From positions 434,001 through 498,000 of the forward strand of contig NZ_JACHCE010000003.1 in assembly GCF_014200605.1 (NCBI RefSeq): DNA of 64,000 nt. Reading direction: 5' to 3'. Under the pieces are notes generated by a model. The model was not told where the DNA came from. It worked only from the letters and a program-made list of their open reading frames with translations, and did no database searches. The translations under genes and the position numbers were made by a program. Positions 27,065-36,280 of this stretch are shown in pieces (within the stretch, counting starts at the first letter, position 1; every line of letters begins with the position of its first letter). The stretch is from Pedobacter cryoconitis (lineage in GTDB: Bacteria; Bacteroidota; Bacteroidia; Sphingobacteriales; Sphingobacteriaceae).

Positions 27065-27095
27065 CAGCTGTTTAAATCGTGAATTTGAACAGCTG
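27065..27095 (+). other. Stem-loop between the nucleotidase and DinB genes
   Basis: Arms 27065-27077 and 27083-27095 pair over 13 positions with one G:U pair and a 5-base loop. No T-run follows, so it is not a standard terminator; it could be RNA structure in the leader of the DinB gene at 27116. Confidence 0.4.
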
Positions 27096-27115
27096 CTAAA
27101 CCCCGACCTGACCTT

Positions 27116-27628
27116 ATGCGTAATTCTTCTGTATTTTCTTCTCTGAAAAGCATTTCAGCAGCCTATAGTAAAACATTACAGGAAATTCCTGAAGAGCAGT
27201 TTCAGCTCACCCCCCCTATTGGCGGATGGTCATACAGTGAAGTCTATTCACATATTTTTGACATCAGTATCCTGACCTTAAAGGAAGTTGAAAACTGTAT
27301 TAAAGGCGAAGGCAAGGTGAAACCCACAGCATTTATTGTCAAAGTGATTCTGTTTTTTGGAAGTTTTCCCCCTAATGCAAGATACAAAGTACCCAAAGCA
27401 TTGGTAGGTAGAGAAAAGAAAATCACAAAAGATGCAGCTGCTGATCTCATAGAAAAGTTTCTTGAACAACTGCATATTGTTTATTCACAGCTCCACCTGG
27501 CTGATCCTTCGATAAAAACATTACACCCCCGTTTGGGCTATTTAAATGCAGACCAATGGTTACGTTTTATGGAAATACATCTGAAACATCACCTGAAACA
27601 ACTAAAGCGAATTGAGAAGAGTTTTTAA
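27116..27628 (+). CDS. DinB/YfiT-like putative metal-dependent hydrolase
   Basis: A 170-aa four-helix-bundle protein of the DinB superfamily. The presumed metal ligands are in place: H46 in the GGWSYSEVYSHIFD context, and H155-x3-H159 in EIHLKHHLKQL. Many such proteins are thiol S-transferases or metal-binding proteins with unknown substrates. Damage inducibility cannot be assumed from the family name. It is followed at once by the flippase, whose promoter box (CATCTTTG) is near its own ATG, so the two may be separate units. Confidence 0.85.
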   Translation: MRNSSVFSSLKSISAAYSKTLQEIPEEQFQLTPPIGGWSYSEVYSHIFDISILTLKEVENCIKGEGKVKPTAFIVKVILFFGSFPPNARYKVPKALVGREKKITKDAAADLIEKFLEQLHIVYSQLHLADPSIKTLHPRLGYLNADQWLRFMEIHLKHHLKQLKRIEKSF

Positions 27629-27646
27629 TTTCACATCTTTGCGCGA

Positions 27647-28987
27647 ATGAAATTACCCGGTTTAAAAGGTTTTGACGAAGAAGCATTTAACAAGTATTTT
27701 AAAAATACGGGCTGGCTGATGTTTGGAAAGATCCTGAGCATGGTAACCAATCTGGTTATTGCAAGATATCTCATGGCCTCTTCTTTTGGAGAACTCAGTT
27801 TTGCTGATGCTTTTACACTGATCATTGCCGCTGTCGGCGCTTTAGGCCTGGATACTTTTATCATCCGGGAAATTCTCAATGAACCACACAAAAAGGACGA
27901 AATCCTGGGTACTGCTTTATTGATGAGACTAGGCGTGAATGCACTGCTGATCCCTCTGACGGTAGGTATTTATTTGTTTTTTCACAATTATGCCGAAAAA
28001 CCGGGAGATCCGCTAACCTGGATTATCCTGATCTTATCTTTCGCCTCGTTTTTTAAATCTTTTAATGTGATTGATTCTTATTTTCAATCGCAGGTAGCCT
28101 CTAAATATGTAGTAAAAGTTCAGAATGTCTGCGTCATCTTATCTGCCGGTGTTAAAATTCTGCTGGTTGTTTTTAAAATGCCACTGATTTATTTTGCTGC
28201 TTCAATTACCTTTGACAGTCTTGCACTTTCGGCCGGATTGGTTTACATGTATCATCACAGAGGTTTTAGCCTGTTTACCTGGACTTTTGATTTTAAAAGA
28301 GCACGCAATTTATTAAAACAGTCTTTCCCGCTGATCCTGTCTGCGGTGATGGTTTCTATCTATATGAAGATTGATCAGGTAATGTTAAAAAGTGTGGGCA
28401 GTGTCGAAGTAGGGATCTATAGTGCCGCAGCCAAACTTAGTGAAGCCTGGTATTTTATTCCTGTAGCCATTGTCACTTCTGTATTCCCTGCTTTAATTAA
28501 TGCCCGGAAAACTGATCTGGACCGCTATACAAAAAGATTGAGAAATTTGTATGATTTACTGGTATTTATCAGTGTGCCTGTAGCAGTATTCATTACTTTC
28601 ACTGCTCCGTTTATTATTCAACTGCTCTATGGTGGAAAATATGATGGTGCAGGGCCAATGTTAGCTATTCATATCTGGTCCGGGGTGTTTGTATTCCTGG
28701 GCAGCGCCAGTTCACAATATTTACTGGCAGAGGGTTATACAATGATTTCTTTTCAGCGCACAGCTATGGGCGCAATCGTCAATATCCTGCTGAACTTCTG
28801 GCTGATCCCCAAATATGGCGGTATAGGTGCATCAATTGCTACATTAATCGCTTGTGTGGTCAGCGCATTTTATCTTTTATTTATTTCCAAAACCAGACAG
28901 CAAGGTATAGTGATGCTAAAATCATTATTTTTGTTTACTGTATTTCAAAAAGTGTTTAAACGTCAGAAAAATTTACCGCATGCATAG
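27647..28987 (+). CDS. Lipid-linked oligosaccharide flippase (Wzx-like)
   Basis: A 446-aa integral membrane protein of the MOP/polysaccharide transport superfamily, with about fourteen hydrophobic helices. The N-terminal pattern NTGWLMFGKILSMVTNLVIARYL (read NTGWLMFGKILSM, NLVIARYL) is typical of Wzx-type flippases. It would move lipid-linked glycan units across the inner membrane. It opens a cluster of glycosyltransferases and methyltransferases (to 34130), which supports an O-antigen or exopolysaccharide role. CATCTTTG ends five bases before the ATG, a one-mismatch -7 box. Confidence 0.92.
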   Translation: MKLPGLKGFDEEAFNKYFKNTGWLMFGKILSMVTNLVIARYLMASSFGELSFADAFTLIIAAVGALGLDTFIIREILNEPHKKDEILGTALLMRLGVNALLIPLTVGIYLFFHNYAEKPGDPLTWIILILSFASFFKSFNVIDSYFQSQVASKYVVKVQNVCVILSAGVKILLVVFKMPLIYFAASITFDSLALSAGLVYMYHHRGFSLFTWTFDFKRARNLLKQSFPLILSAVMVSIYMKIDQVMLKSVGSVEVGIYSAAAKLSEAWYFIPVAIVTSVFPALINARKTDLDRYTKRLRNLYDLLVFISVPVAVFITFTAPFIIQLLYGGKYDGAGPMLAIHIWSGVFVFLGSASSQYLLAEGYTMISFQRTAMGAIVNILLNFWLIPKYGGIGASIATLIACVVSAFYLLFISKTRQQGIVMLKSLFLFTVFQKVFKRQKNLPHA

Positions 28988-29044
28988 CCTGCCTCAATTT
29001 TTTATACATCACATCTTATTTACACCTATAAAAGACCTTTTGCT

Positions 29045-29806
29045 ATGTTAAGCGATGAAGTAAAATCAGCCTACGATAATTTTTATACACAAACGGATAC
29101 CACCTGGCGCATGCTCGGAGCAGAAGCCAAAGCAACGAATATTATGGATGTCTGCAAAAGCATCCACCCCGATAAAGTGCTGGAAGTTGGTGCCGGTGAC
29201 GGTAGTATTCTTCATTTTTTAAATGAATGGAACTTTGGCAAGGAGCTTTATGCACTGGAAATTGCAGATACCGGCGTTTCTTTGATTAAGAGCCGCAATT
29301 TGAACCGCCTGAAAGAAGTGCAGAGCTTTGATGGCTACCAGATCCCTTATGCTGACAATGAGTTTGACCTTGTTATTTTAGCACATGTGCTTGAACATGT
29401 GGAACATGAACGTATTTTAATCAGGGAACTGAAACGTGTAGCTAAAAATTTAGTGATCGAAGTTCCATTGGATTATCGTTTTGGCGTAGATAAACGGATG
29501 AAGCATTTTCTGGATTATGGCCATATCAATATGTATACGCCCACCGCAGTACGCTTCCTTTTACAAAGTGAAGGCCTCGAAATTGTTAAGGACAAGGTTT
29601 CTATGACACCTACAGCAACAATTAAATTCAATCATTTTGTCAATAATAAAGAACCGAAAACTTTTGCCCGGGTTTTTAGAATAGAACTGGAATACAATAT
29701 TAAAAAGTTCTTTGGAAATCTATTAGGCACAAAAAAGCAGGAACAATATGGAAATGCTTATACCGTTTTAACCAAGAAATCAAGTCAGACTCTTCAAATA
29801 TTTTAA
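29045..29806 (+). CDS. Class I SAM-dependent methyltransferase
   Basis: A 253-aa Rossmann-fold methyltransferase. Motif I is KVLEVGAGDGSIL (about 40-52); the later LVILAHVLEHVEHE is motif IV/post-I as in the methyltransferase_11 group. The C-terminal part is extended and basic. It lies three bases before the next glycosyltransferase, within the polysaccharide cluster, so a sugar or lipid-carrier substrate is likely but unproven. Confidence 0.87.
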   Translation: MLSDEVKSAYDNFYTQTDTTWRMLGAEAKATNIMDVCKSIHPDKVLEVGAGDGSILHFLNEWNFGKELYALEIADTGVSLIKSRNLNRLKEVQSFDGYQIPYADNEFDLVILAHVLEHVEHERILIRELKRVAKNLVIEVPLDYRFGVDKRMKHFLDYGHINMYTPTAVRFLLQSEGLEIVKDKVSMTPTATIKFNHFVNNKEPKTFARVFRIELEYNIKKFFGNLLGTKKQEQYGNAYTVLTKKSSQTLQIF

Positions 29807-29809
29807 TTT

Positions 29810-30715
29810 ATGCAAATCTTCGCTCCTATCGCCTTATTCGTTTATAACAGACCTAAGCATACTGAACGTACGCTTAAGTTTTTAAAACAGAATGAACTGG
29901 CAGCCGAAACCCGGTTATTCATTTTCTCTGATGGTGCCAAAACACCGGAAGAAGAAGAAAATGTAATGGAAGTAAGAGCGTTGCTGAAACATGCCGATGG
30001 CTTTAAATCTGTTGAAATTATTGAAAGAAAGGAAAATATGGGCCTTGCAGAGTCTGTCATTGCCGGAGTAACCAGATTGGTCAGGGATTATAAGCAGGTT
30101 ATAGTTTTTGAGGACGACCTGGTCAGCTCACCTTATACATTGACTTATTTCAATGACGCACTAAACCGCTACCGCAAGGAAGAAAAGGTGATGCACATTG
30201 GTGCTTATATGTATCACCTGAAGGAAAATAAACTGCCTGAATCTTTTTTCTACAGAGCAGCAACAAGCTGGGGATGGGCAACGTGGGAAAGAGCCTGGGA
30301 TCATTTTGAACCTGATATTGATAAGTTGATGAAGGGTTTTGATGCGAAGAAACGTGCCGGTTTTTCTATTGACCACCAGATGAATTTCTGGAAACAAATG
30401 AAGGATTTTAAGAAAGGAAAGAATAATTCATGGGCAATCAGATGGTACGCCTCGATATTTTTAAAAGGCGGACTGACACTGAACCCAAGCCAGTCTCTGG
30501 TGAATAATATCGGACATGATGGTACTGGAGTGCATTCCGGGATTAATGATATTTATAATGTGATTATTAACCCGAAACCGATAAAGGTTTTTCCGAAAGT
30601 GATTGCAGAAGATAAGGAAGCCTATGAAGCGATTAAAGGGTTTTTAAGTACGAGGAAGGGGAGTTTCGTAGAAAGAGTAAAGAGATATCTGAAAGAGATG
30701 AGGCTTTTCAGGTAA
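29810..30715 (+). CDS. GT-A type glycosyltransferase
   Basis: A 301-aa glycosyltransferase with the GT2-like GT-A fold. Seen: PIALFVYNRPKHTERTLKFL at the N terminus, the metal/donor DxD-type EDDLV near residue 103, and the ATSWGWATWERAWDHFE stretch, which I recognise from capsular glycosyltransferases. It begins four bases after the methyltransferase and ends the first half of the cluster. Downstream lies a large nested hairpin, then a convergent methyltransferase. Confidence 0.88.
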   Translation: MQIFAPIALFVYNRPKHTERTLKFLKQNELAAETRLFIFSDGAKTPEEEENVMEVRALLKHADGFKSVEIIERKENMGLAESVIAGVTRLVRDYKQVIVFEDDLVSSPYTLTYFNDALNRYRKEEKVMHIGAYMYHLKENKLPESFFYRAATSWGWATWERAWDHFEPDIDKLMKGFDAKKRAGFSIDHQMNFWKQMKDFKKGKNNSWAIRWYASIFLKGGLTLNPSQSLVNNIGHDGTGVHSGINDIYNVIINPKPIKVFPKVIAEDKEAYEAIKGFLSTRKGSFVERVKRYLKEMRLFR

Positions 30716-30743
30716 AAAAAAGGGGGGCTTCTAAGGGAAAAAT

Positions 30744-30813
30744 AAAAACCTATACTACTTTCCGACTCGCGTTGACTGAGGTCAACAATAGTCGGAAAGT
30801 AGTATAGGTTTTT
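30744..30813 (+). terminator. Large nested hairpin after the glycosyltransferase
   Basis: Outer arms 30744-30767 and 30790-30813 are perfect 24-bp inverted repeats with an A-run and a T-run at their ends. Inner arms 30771-30776 and 30781-30786 pair over a 4-base loop, with three unpaired bases on each side. The design matches the element at 13245-13322, though the sequence differs. It lies 28 bases after the gene and serves as a terminator by position. Confidence 0.8.
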
Positions 30814-30931
30814 TATTTTTTTCATACCGGTATGACGCCCGTTTTAGGGCTGCAAAGCAGACGTAATTTAAGATATTTGAGTGGTGTTGGTTAGGAGGAT
30901 AATTGAGTTATTTGTTACTTTATCTGATATA

Positions 30932-31010
30932 GCTTATTACTATTACTTATTACTACTGCTTATTACTTATTACTTCTGCTTAGTACTATCACTTATTACT
31001 ACAGCTTATT
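30932..31010. repeat. Degenerate tandem repeat, GCTTATTACT-rich
   Basis: Three units begin with GCTTA: 30932-30957 (26 bases), 30958-30977 (20) and 30978-31003 (26). The next GCTTATT reaches across the stop codon of the methyltransferase at 31006. Within each unit a shorter TTATTACT motif recurs. Confidence 0.7.
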
Positions 31011-31758
31011 TTTGTTTTCTAGCCTCGAGGATGATGTATGGAGACAGCTGACGCGAATTGAAAGGGAATATTTTCGTGAATACTTTCCCGGTTAACCATA
31101 TTGTCTTTTTCAGGAGTTTTACTCCGGCTGATCTTTGTTTTTCGTTTTCTAACCACAAGCTGAAATGTCCGAAGTATTTGGATTGAATTACTTCGAGGCC
31201 CGCATTTTTACAGATGGAAGCAAGAAATTCGGGGTCCATGCAGTTGATGTTGTGTTTGTCGTAGTTGTCCCGGTCAAAGTTCTTTTGGAACCATCCGTTG
31301 ACAGCTTTGAAGTTGGGAAGGGTAATGAAAAGGGTTCCTCCGGGTTTTACAAAGTCAATGTGACGCTGAATGATGTCGGCGGTGTCATTGAAGTGCTCGA
31401 TCAGGCCACAGGATAGGACGAGGTCGTATTTTTGGGTCTCTTTATGGTTGAAGAGATCGGTTTCGATGATGTGGATATCGCTCTGATTAAGGTTATTGGC
31501 TTTGAGCAGGTCGTTGGTTACAGGCTGATGAACAAAGTAATCCAAAAGGGTTACATCAAGTTTCAGGTATTTTTTTAGGAATACAGCGTAATAGCCAGGG
31601 AAGCCCCCAAGCTCAATAGCAGTTTTTACTTTCTGGGTGCTGGCTATAGCAGCGAGCTCTCGATGAAACAAATAGTTTGCAGGGATATTGACGGACAATC
31701 CTGTTTTGCTTTCCCAATAATTTACCCAAAATTGTCTGTCTGTTAAAAGGTTATCCAT
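31006..31758 (-). CDS. SAM-dependent methyltransferase
   Basis: A 250-aa class I methyltransferase. Motif I is IELGGFPGYYAVFL (about 44-57), with LVLSCGLIEHFNDT as the motif IV equivalent and GGTLFITLPNF as motif VI. It is the only leftward gene within the polysaccharide cluster. The tandem repeat at 30932-31010 overlaps its stop codon. The glycan or lipid substrate is unknown. Confidence 0.87.
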   Translation of the reverse strand: MDNLLTDRQFWVNYWESKTGLSVNIPANYLFHRELAAIASTQKVKTAIELGGFPGYYAVFLKKYLKLDVTLLDYFVHQPVTNDLLKANNLNQSDIHIIETDLFNHKETQKYDLVLSCGLIEHFNDTADIIQRHIDFVKPGGTLFITLPNFKAVNGWFQKNFDRDNYDKHNINCMDPEFLASICKNAGLEVIQSKYFGHFSLWLENEKQRSAGVKLLKKTIWLTGKVFTKIFPFNSRQLSPYIILEARKQK

Positions 31759-32085
31759 GTTGTATTTGCTTTTGTTGTTGTTTTATTGTTTTGATCTTTT
31801 GTTAATTAACGTCAAATTCAGGCACTAGAGTTTATGGATGTGACGTTATGAAAGAAAAATATGTCTCAATTGCTTATTTTGGGTGCTGTAAAAATATGAT
31901 AAAATTATTTACAGGCTCTAATAAGGAGAACAATTATATGTAATTTTGATCTGTTGAAAGCATTATGTGCAGTAAAATACAGAACAAAATCAGGTAGCAC
32001 ACGATAACCTCAATACCCTTGAAACCAAACTTGCTCTTGAGAACCATTAGAAACTTATACAGCAGGAAAAAACAAATTTACACGA
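31759..32085. other. 327-base divergent intergenic region
   Basis: AT-rich sequence between the leftward methyltransferase and the rightward GT4 gene; it should hold promoters for both. I find no exact TAnnTTTG match close to either start. The last 90 bases, read in the frame beginning at 32003, encode a 15-residue coiled-coil-like stretch, a stop at 32048 and 12 more residues; I do not call this a gene. Confidence 0.4.
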
Positions 32086-33357
32086 TTGAAAATAATCCAT
32101 TTAAATACATACGAAGGAAACGGAGGCGCCGGAAGGGCCTGCCTCAGGTTAAGTGATGCACTGCAAACAAGCGGCATTGAATCCCGTGTTATGGTTTATT
32201 ATCAGTTTAAGGAAAGCCAGAAAGCAGATGCATTCAGCCGCACACCTTTCCAAAAGGGAAAAGCCATTTTTAATATTCTTTCTGAAAGATATTTAGCGAA
32301 AGGCTTAACTAAAGCACTTAAAACCCCTTTTTCTTTGCAGTGGTTTGGACGTTCTGTGATTTCCAGCAAAGCTTTGAAGGAAGCCGATCTTATCCATATT
32401 CACTGGATTAATCACGGTTTTTTAAGACCAAAAGATCTCGCCGAACTTGAAGAACTGGATAAGCCGATTGTATGGACTTTCCATGACAGTAACGCTTTTA
32501 CAGGAGGCTGCCACGTACGCTATTCCTGCGAGAATTTTCATAAACAATGCGGGTTCTGTCCACTACTGAAAATGAGCGGGAAGAACGATATTTCTCACCG
32601 CAACTGGTTAAGCAAGAAGAAAGGATACGCCAATCTGGGTTTTCATATCGTGGCACCAAGCAACTGGATGGCGAAATCTGTTAAGTTCAGCAGTTTGATG
32701 GGCGCAAGAGAAGTTACAGTAATCCCTAACACAATTGAAACGAAGGTCTTTAAGCCTTATCTGAAAACCGAAGCCAAAAGGTTATTAAATATAGCTCCTG
32801 AGAAGTTTGTGCTGATGAGTGGTTTTATGCCTTCTGCAAATGATAAGCATAAAGGAACAGCTTACCTGATTGATGCCATGAATGATCTGGCAAACAGACC
32901 AGGCATTGTTAAGGAGAATATAGAATTGCTGATTTTCGGAAATAAAGAAAATACAGATATGCCTATTTTTCCTTTTAAAACGACATTCCTCGGCAAAATA
33001 GATAATGATGCACATCTGGCTAAATGTTATTCTGCCGCCGATGCCTTTATTACAGCTTCTCTGGAAGATAATCTTCCGAACACGGTTATGGAGAGCCTGG
33101 CTTGTGGAACTCCTGTAGTGGCCTTTAAAACAGGTGGGATTCCGGATATGGTGGAGCATTTAGTGAATGGCTATCTAGCCGATTATGAATCCTCAGAAGA
33201 TCTGGCCACCGGAATGGAATGGCTATACCATGAAGAAAATGCTTCGGACATTCAGAAGGAAGCCCGCTTAACTATACTTACTCATTTCTCGGAAGAGGTA
33301 ATTGCTGATAAACATATTAGTTTATACCAATCCATGATCAATTTACATCCCCGTTAA
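32086..33357 (+). CDS. Family 4 glycosyltransferase (TTG start)
   Basis: A 423-aa GT-B enzyme. Seen: HLNTYEGNGGAGRACLRL at the N terminus (acceptor side), and the donor-site CSAADAFITASLEDNLPNTVMESLACGTPVVAF stretch (read SLEDNLPNTVMESLACGTPV), with the EX7E-type pattern. The only possible start near the conserved N terminus is TTG at 32086; an in-frame stop lies at 32038 with no ATG or GTG between. There is no clear ribosome site. It is the first gene of the second half of the polysaccharide cluster. Confidence 0.9.
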   Translation: MKIIHLNTYEGNGGAGRACLRLSDALQTSGIESRVMVYYQFKESQKADAFSRTPFQKGKAIFNILSERYLAKGLTKALKTPFSLQWFGRSVISSKALKEADLIHIHWINHGFLRPKDLAELEELDKPIVWTFHDSNAFTGGCHVRYSCENFHKQCGFCPLLKMSGKNDISHRNWLSKKKGYANLGFHIVAPSNWMAKSVKFSSLMGAREVTVIPNTIETKVFKPYLKTEAKRLLNIAPEKFVLMSGFMPSANDKHKGTAYLIDAMNDLANRPGIVKENIELLIFGNKENTDMPIFPFKTTFLGKIDNDAHLAKCYSAADAFITASLEDNLPNTVMESLACGTPVVAFKTGGIPDMVEHLVNGYLADYESSEDLATGMEWLYHEENASDIQKEARLTILTHFSEEVIADKHISLYQSMINLHPR

Positions 33358-33377
33358 TCAATTATATTTTTCTTTTC

Positions 33378-34130
33378 ATGTTACAGCCAAAACTTAGTGT
33401 CATTACCATCGTATATAATAATGTAAGGGATATTGAGCGCACCATGCTTTCGGTATTAAATCAGACGTACCCGAATATTGAATATATTATTATTGACGGA
33501 GCCTCAAATGATGGGACTAAAGATATTATCTATAAATACAAATCCAGGCTCGCCCAGTTTATCTCGGAAAAGGATAAGGGGATTTATGATGCCATGAATA
33601 AAGGATTAAAAGTTGCCACCGGCGATTATATTCTTTTTATGAATTCGGGAGATGAGATTTATGCACCCGAAACAGTTACGGAGATATTCGATACAGCTCC
33701 CGGAGCTGATATTTATTATGGAGAGACGGAAATGTTTAATGATGCATGGCAAAGTTTAGGACAAAGAAGACACCGCGCCCCCGAATGTTTTAGCTGGCGC
33801 AGTTTTAAACACGGCATGAGTATTAGCCATCAGGCGATTTATGTGAAACGCAGCTTAGCAGAACCTTACGATTTGCAATATAAATACAGTTCAGATATTG
33901 ACTGGATTATTAAGGCAGCAAAAAAAGCTTCAAGTATCGTAAATACGCATAGTTATGTAGCCAAATACCTGGTTGGGGGGATTTCTAAACAAAAACATTT
34001 TGCGAGTTTAAAGGAACGCTTCCGCATATTTAATAAGTACTACGGATTTATTCCAAACCTGGTTAACCACTTCTGGATCGCCATCAATCTGACGCAGTAC
34101 TATGTGAAACATAAAAAAACGAATGACTAA
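33378..34130 (+). CDS. Family 2 glycosyltransferase
   Basis: A 250-aa GT-A enzyme. The N-terminal LSVITIVYNNVRDIERTMLSVLNQTYPNIEY (read SVITIVYNNVRDIERTMLSV, NQTYPNIEY) and IIDGASNDGT are classic GT2 motifs; GDYILFMNSGDEIYAPE holds the acidic donor site. It follows the GT4 gene by 20 bases and ends the cluster. Convergent with the serine hydrolase, 13 bases apart, with no obvious terminator between them. Confidence 0.92.
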   Translation: MLQPKLSVITIVYNNVRDIERTMLSVLNQTYPNIEYIIIDGASNDGTKDIIYKYKSRLAQFISEKDKGIYDAMNKGLKVATGDYILFMNSGDEIYAPETVTEIFDTAPGADIYYGETEMFNDAWQSLGQRRHRAPECFSWRSFKHGMSISHQAIYVKRSLAEPYDLQYKYSSDIDWIIKAAKKASSIVNTHSYVAKYLVGGISKQKHFASLKERFRIFNKYYGFIPNLVNHFWIAINLTQYYVKHKKTND

Positions 34131-34143
34131 CTGCCTTTATATT

Positions 34144-35361
34144 TTATTGACTTATCGCCGGTTCTAATGGCGGATTCTTCGGATAAGTGAAAGGTAAGCC
34201 TGACAAATACCGGCTTATCTTTCTGAAAGGATATCCCCCTGCCCCTTTACCCGAGAATTGAACAATGATGGTATGGGTTAAAGGATCAATGTATAACCTT
34301 TGCCCTCTCATTCCTTCTGCCGCATAATCTCCGTTTATACCCTGCTGAGGCACCCACCACAAATAATGCTGCGCCGATTGCTGCCAGCCTTTGGAGTTGG
34401 CCGGAGTATCTTTACCCATGTTCACAGACCGGGTCACCCAGTCTTGTGAAATCACCTGGTCTCCGTTATACTGACCTTTATTCAGGTATAAACGTCCCAG
34501 CTTAGCCAAATCTATTGCCGTTGACTGAAATCTGCTTGCCGTATTTGCCAATCCATTCACATGGTCCAGCCCGAAACTTGCCGGATAAGCTGTACCAATC
34601 TTTTTCCAGATTTTATCCTGAAAGTAGGTCGCCGCCTTTTTCCCGGTCGCATTCTCCAATGCCCAGGTCAGCAGAAAAGCATCGATACTTTTATACTTCC
34701 AGACGGTCCCCGGAGGATTAACAGCCTTTACTTTGATTAATTCTTTTTTGATATCTTCTGTATAATAATATTTGGCTTCATCTGATAAGAAAGCAGCTAT
34801 AATGCCTCCGTAAACATCTTTAAATTCAAGACCGGATTTCATATCCAGTAAATTCCTTAAAGTGATCTGATCAAATGCCGGGTTCACCTTTAATTCTGGG
34901 ACATAGCTGATCAGCTGATCATCCAGGCTTTTAATTTTTCCTTCTTTTATGGCCTCACCAACCATTATGGAGACCATAGTTTTCGCTACAGAGAAGAGTG
35001 TGGTCAGCGTAGTGTCGCTATAACCGGGAGCAAACTTCTGATAAATGATCGTATCATTCCTGATCACCATAAAAAGGTTTGCCTGCCCATCTTTAAGAAA
35101 GGTTGTAAAGGGAACGGATTCATTTTTCCAGTTCAGTACTTTCACCGTATCCAGATCATCTCTGTTTACCGCAGCTTTTACAAAATGAAAAGCACTGTCC
35201 GAAGGCTGGATGATGGCTTGCGGAAATATTTTATAGGTATTGGCATCCGGAGACTGATAACGTAAAACCCGCACCAGTTCGGGGCGCCAGGTAAACAGGA
35301 CAGCAAAAAGGAGAACAATTAATAAAATTACGGCCGCAAGCCAGTATAGAATCCGTTGCAT
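34144..35361 (-). CDS. Serine hydrolase, beta-lactamase class C-like
   Basis: A 405-aa protein anchored by one N-terminal helix (about 5-25) with a periplasmic penicillin-binding-protein-like domain. The active-site tetrad is S124-V-A-K127, with YKS at 223-225 in the place of the class C YxN. Members act as esterases, D-amino-acid peptidases or lactamases; nothing here shows antibiotic hydrolysis. The start lies two bases after the SDR stop, so the two genes are one transcript. Confidence 0.9.
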   Translation of the reverse strand: MQRILYWLAAVILLIVLLFAVLFTWRPELVRVLRYQSPDANTYKIFPQAIIQPSDSAFHFVKAAVNRDDLDTVKVLNWKNESVPFTTFLKDGQANLFMVIRNDTIIYQKFAPGYSDTTLTTLFSVAKTMVSIMVGEAIKEGKIKSLDDQLISYVPELKVNPAFDQITLRNLLDMKSGLEFKDVYGGIIAAFLSDEAKYYYTEDIKKELIKVKAVNPPGTVWKYKSIDAFLLTWALENATGKKAATYFQDKIWKKIGTAYPASFGLDHVNGLANTASRFQSTAIDLAKLGRLYLNKGQYNGDQVISQDWVTRSVNMGKDTPANSKGWQQSAQHYLWWVPQQGINGDYAAEGMRGQRLYIDPLTHTIIVQFSGKGAGGYPFRKISRYLSGLPFTYPKNPPLEPAISQ

Positions 35362-35362
35362 A

Positions 35363-36079
35363 TTATGGGTTTGTAGACCAGAGCCCTGCTTCTTTTACAA
35401 AAACTCTTCTGTTTAATTTCAATTGACTAACTACCAGTTCAGCAAGATCTTCGGCCTGCATAACTTTATCGGGATTACCATCAGTAAGCTTCAGGTCTTT
35501 TGCCATATCTGTTGCGACAGTACTGGGGGTCAAAGTAGTTACCCTGATATTGTGTTTACGGACTTCCTGCATTAATGATTCTGAAAGACCAATTAAACCA
35601 AACTTAGAAGCACTATAAGCACTCGTTACCGCAGCGCCGCGCTGGCCAGCTGTAGAAGAGATATTCACAATATCACCTGTCTGTCTTTCAATCATTTCCG
35701 GCAAAACGGCACGGGTTACATAATAAACACCAAATAGGTTGACTTTTACAATTTCTTCCCATCTGGCTGGCTCTAATTCCAGGAATGAACCAAAAGAGCT
35801 GATCCCCGCATTGTTAATTAAGATGTCTATAGCACCCAAATCAGATTTTACCTTTGCAACAGCAGTATTTACTGAATCGATAGAAGAGACATCTGCCATA
35901 GCAACCGCAACCTGAACATTAAAAGTTTTGAGCTCTTCAGCTACCTGCTGCAAATCAGATTCCGTTCTTGCAATCAGCCCTACATTTACTCCTTCTTGCG
36001 CAAGAGCAATCGCCAAAGCACGACCAATTCCTTTACCAGCACCTGTAATCAGTGCACTTTTTCCTTTTAATGATTCCAT
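35363..36079 (-). CDS. Short-chain dehydrogenase (3-ketoacyl-ACP reductase-like)
   Basis: A 238-aa classical SDR. Cofactor motif [11 protein letters not shown] near the N terminus, NNAGIS near residue 90, catalytic Ser in ISSTAG, and YSASK (Tyr and Lys). The 3-ketoacyl reductase-like group is broad, so the substrate is uncertain. It is the first gene of a two-gene unit with the serine hydrolase. Confidence 0.92.
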   Translation of the reverse strand: MESLKGKSALITGAGKGIGRALAIALAQEGVNVGLIARTESDLQQVAEELKTFNVQVAVAMADVSSIDSVNTAVAKVKSDLGAIDILINNAGISSFGSFLELEPARWEEIVKVNLFGVYYVTRAVLPEMIERQTGDIVNISSTAGQRGAAVTSAYSASKFGLIGLSESLMQEVRKHNIRVTTLTPSTVATDMAKDLKLTDGNPDKVMQAEDLAELVVSQLKLNRRVFVKEAGLWSTNP

Positions 36080-36280
36080 GAGCTAATTTTATTGAGACAC
36101 AAAACTAAGAAACTTTGCAAAAATACCCCAATAGCTATTTCATAATTAGATAACTATAGTTTTTATCTATATCAACAACCTGCATCTGTGACAGGAAAAG
36201 GCAATCCCTCCAAAAAAAAATCCGGAGCACCTGTGGATAAGATAAAGATCTTATTGATTGACACATAAAAAGTAACAGTG

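Noticed and set aside
30932-31010. The repeat array as a CRISPR
   Set aside because: Units are adjacent with no unique spacers, of unequal length, and no cas gene is near.
34144-35361. A beta-lactamase resistance gene
   Set aside because: The SxxK and YxS motifs place it in the broad class C-like family, but many members are not lactamases and nothing here shows resistance.
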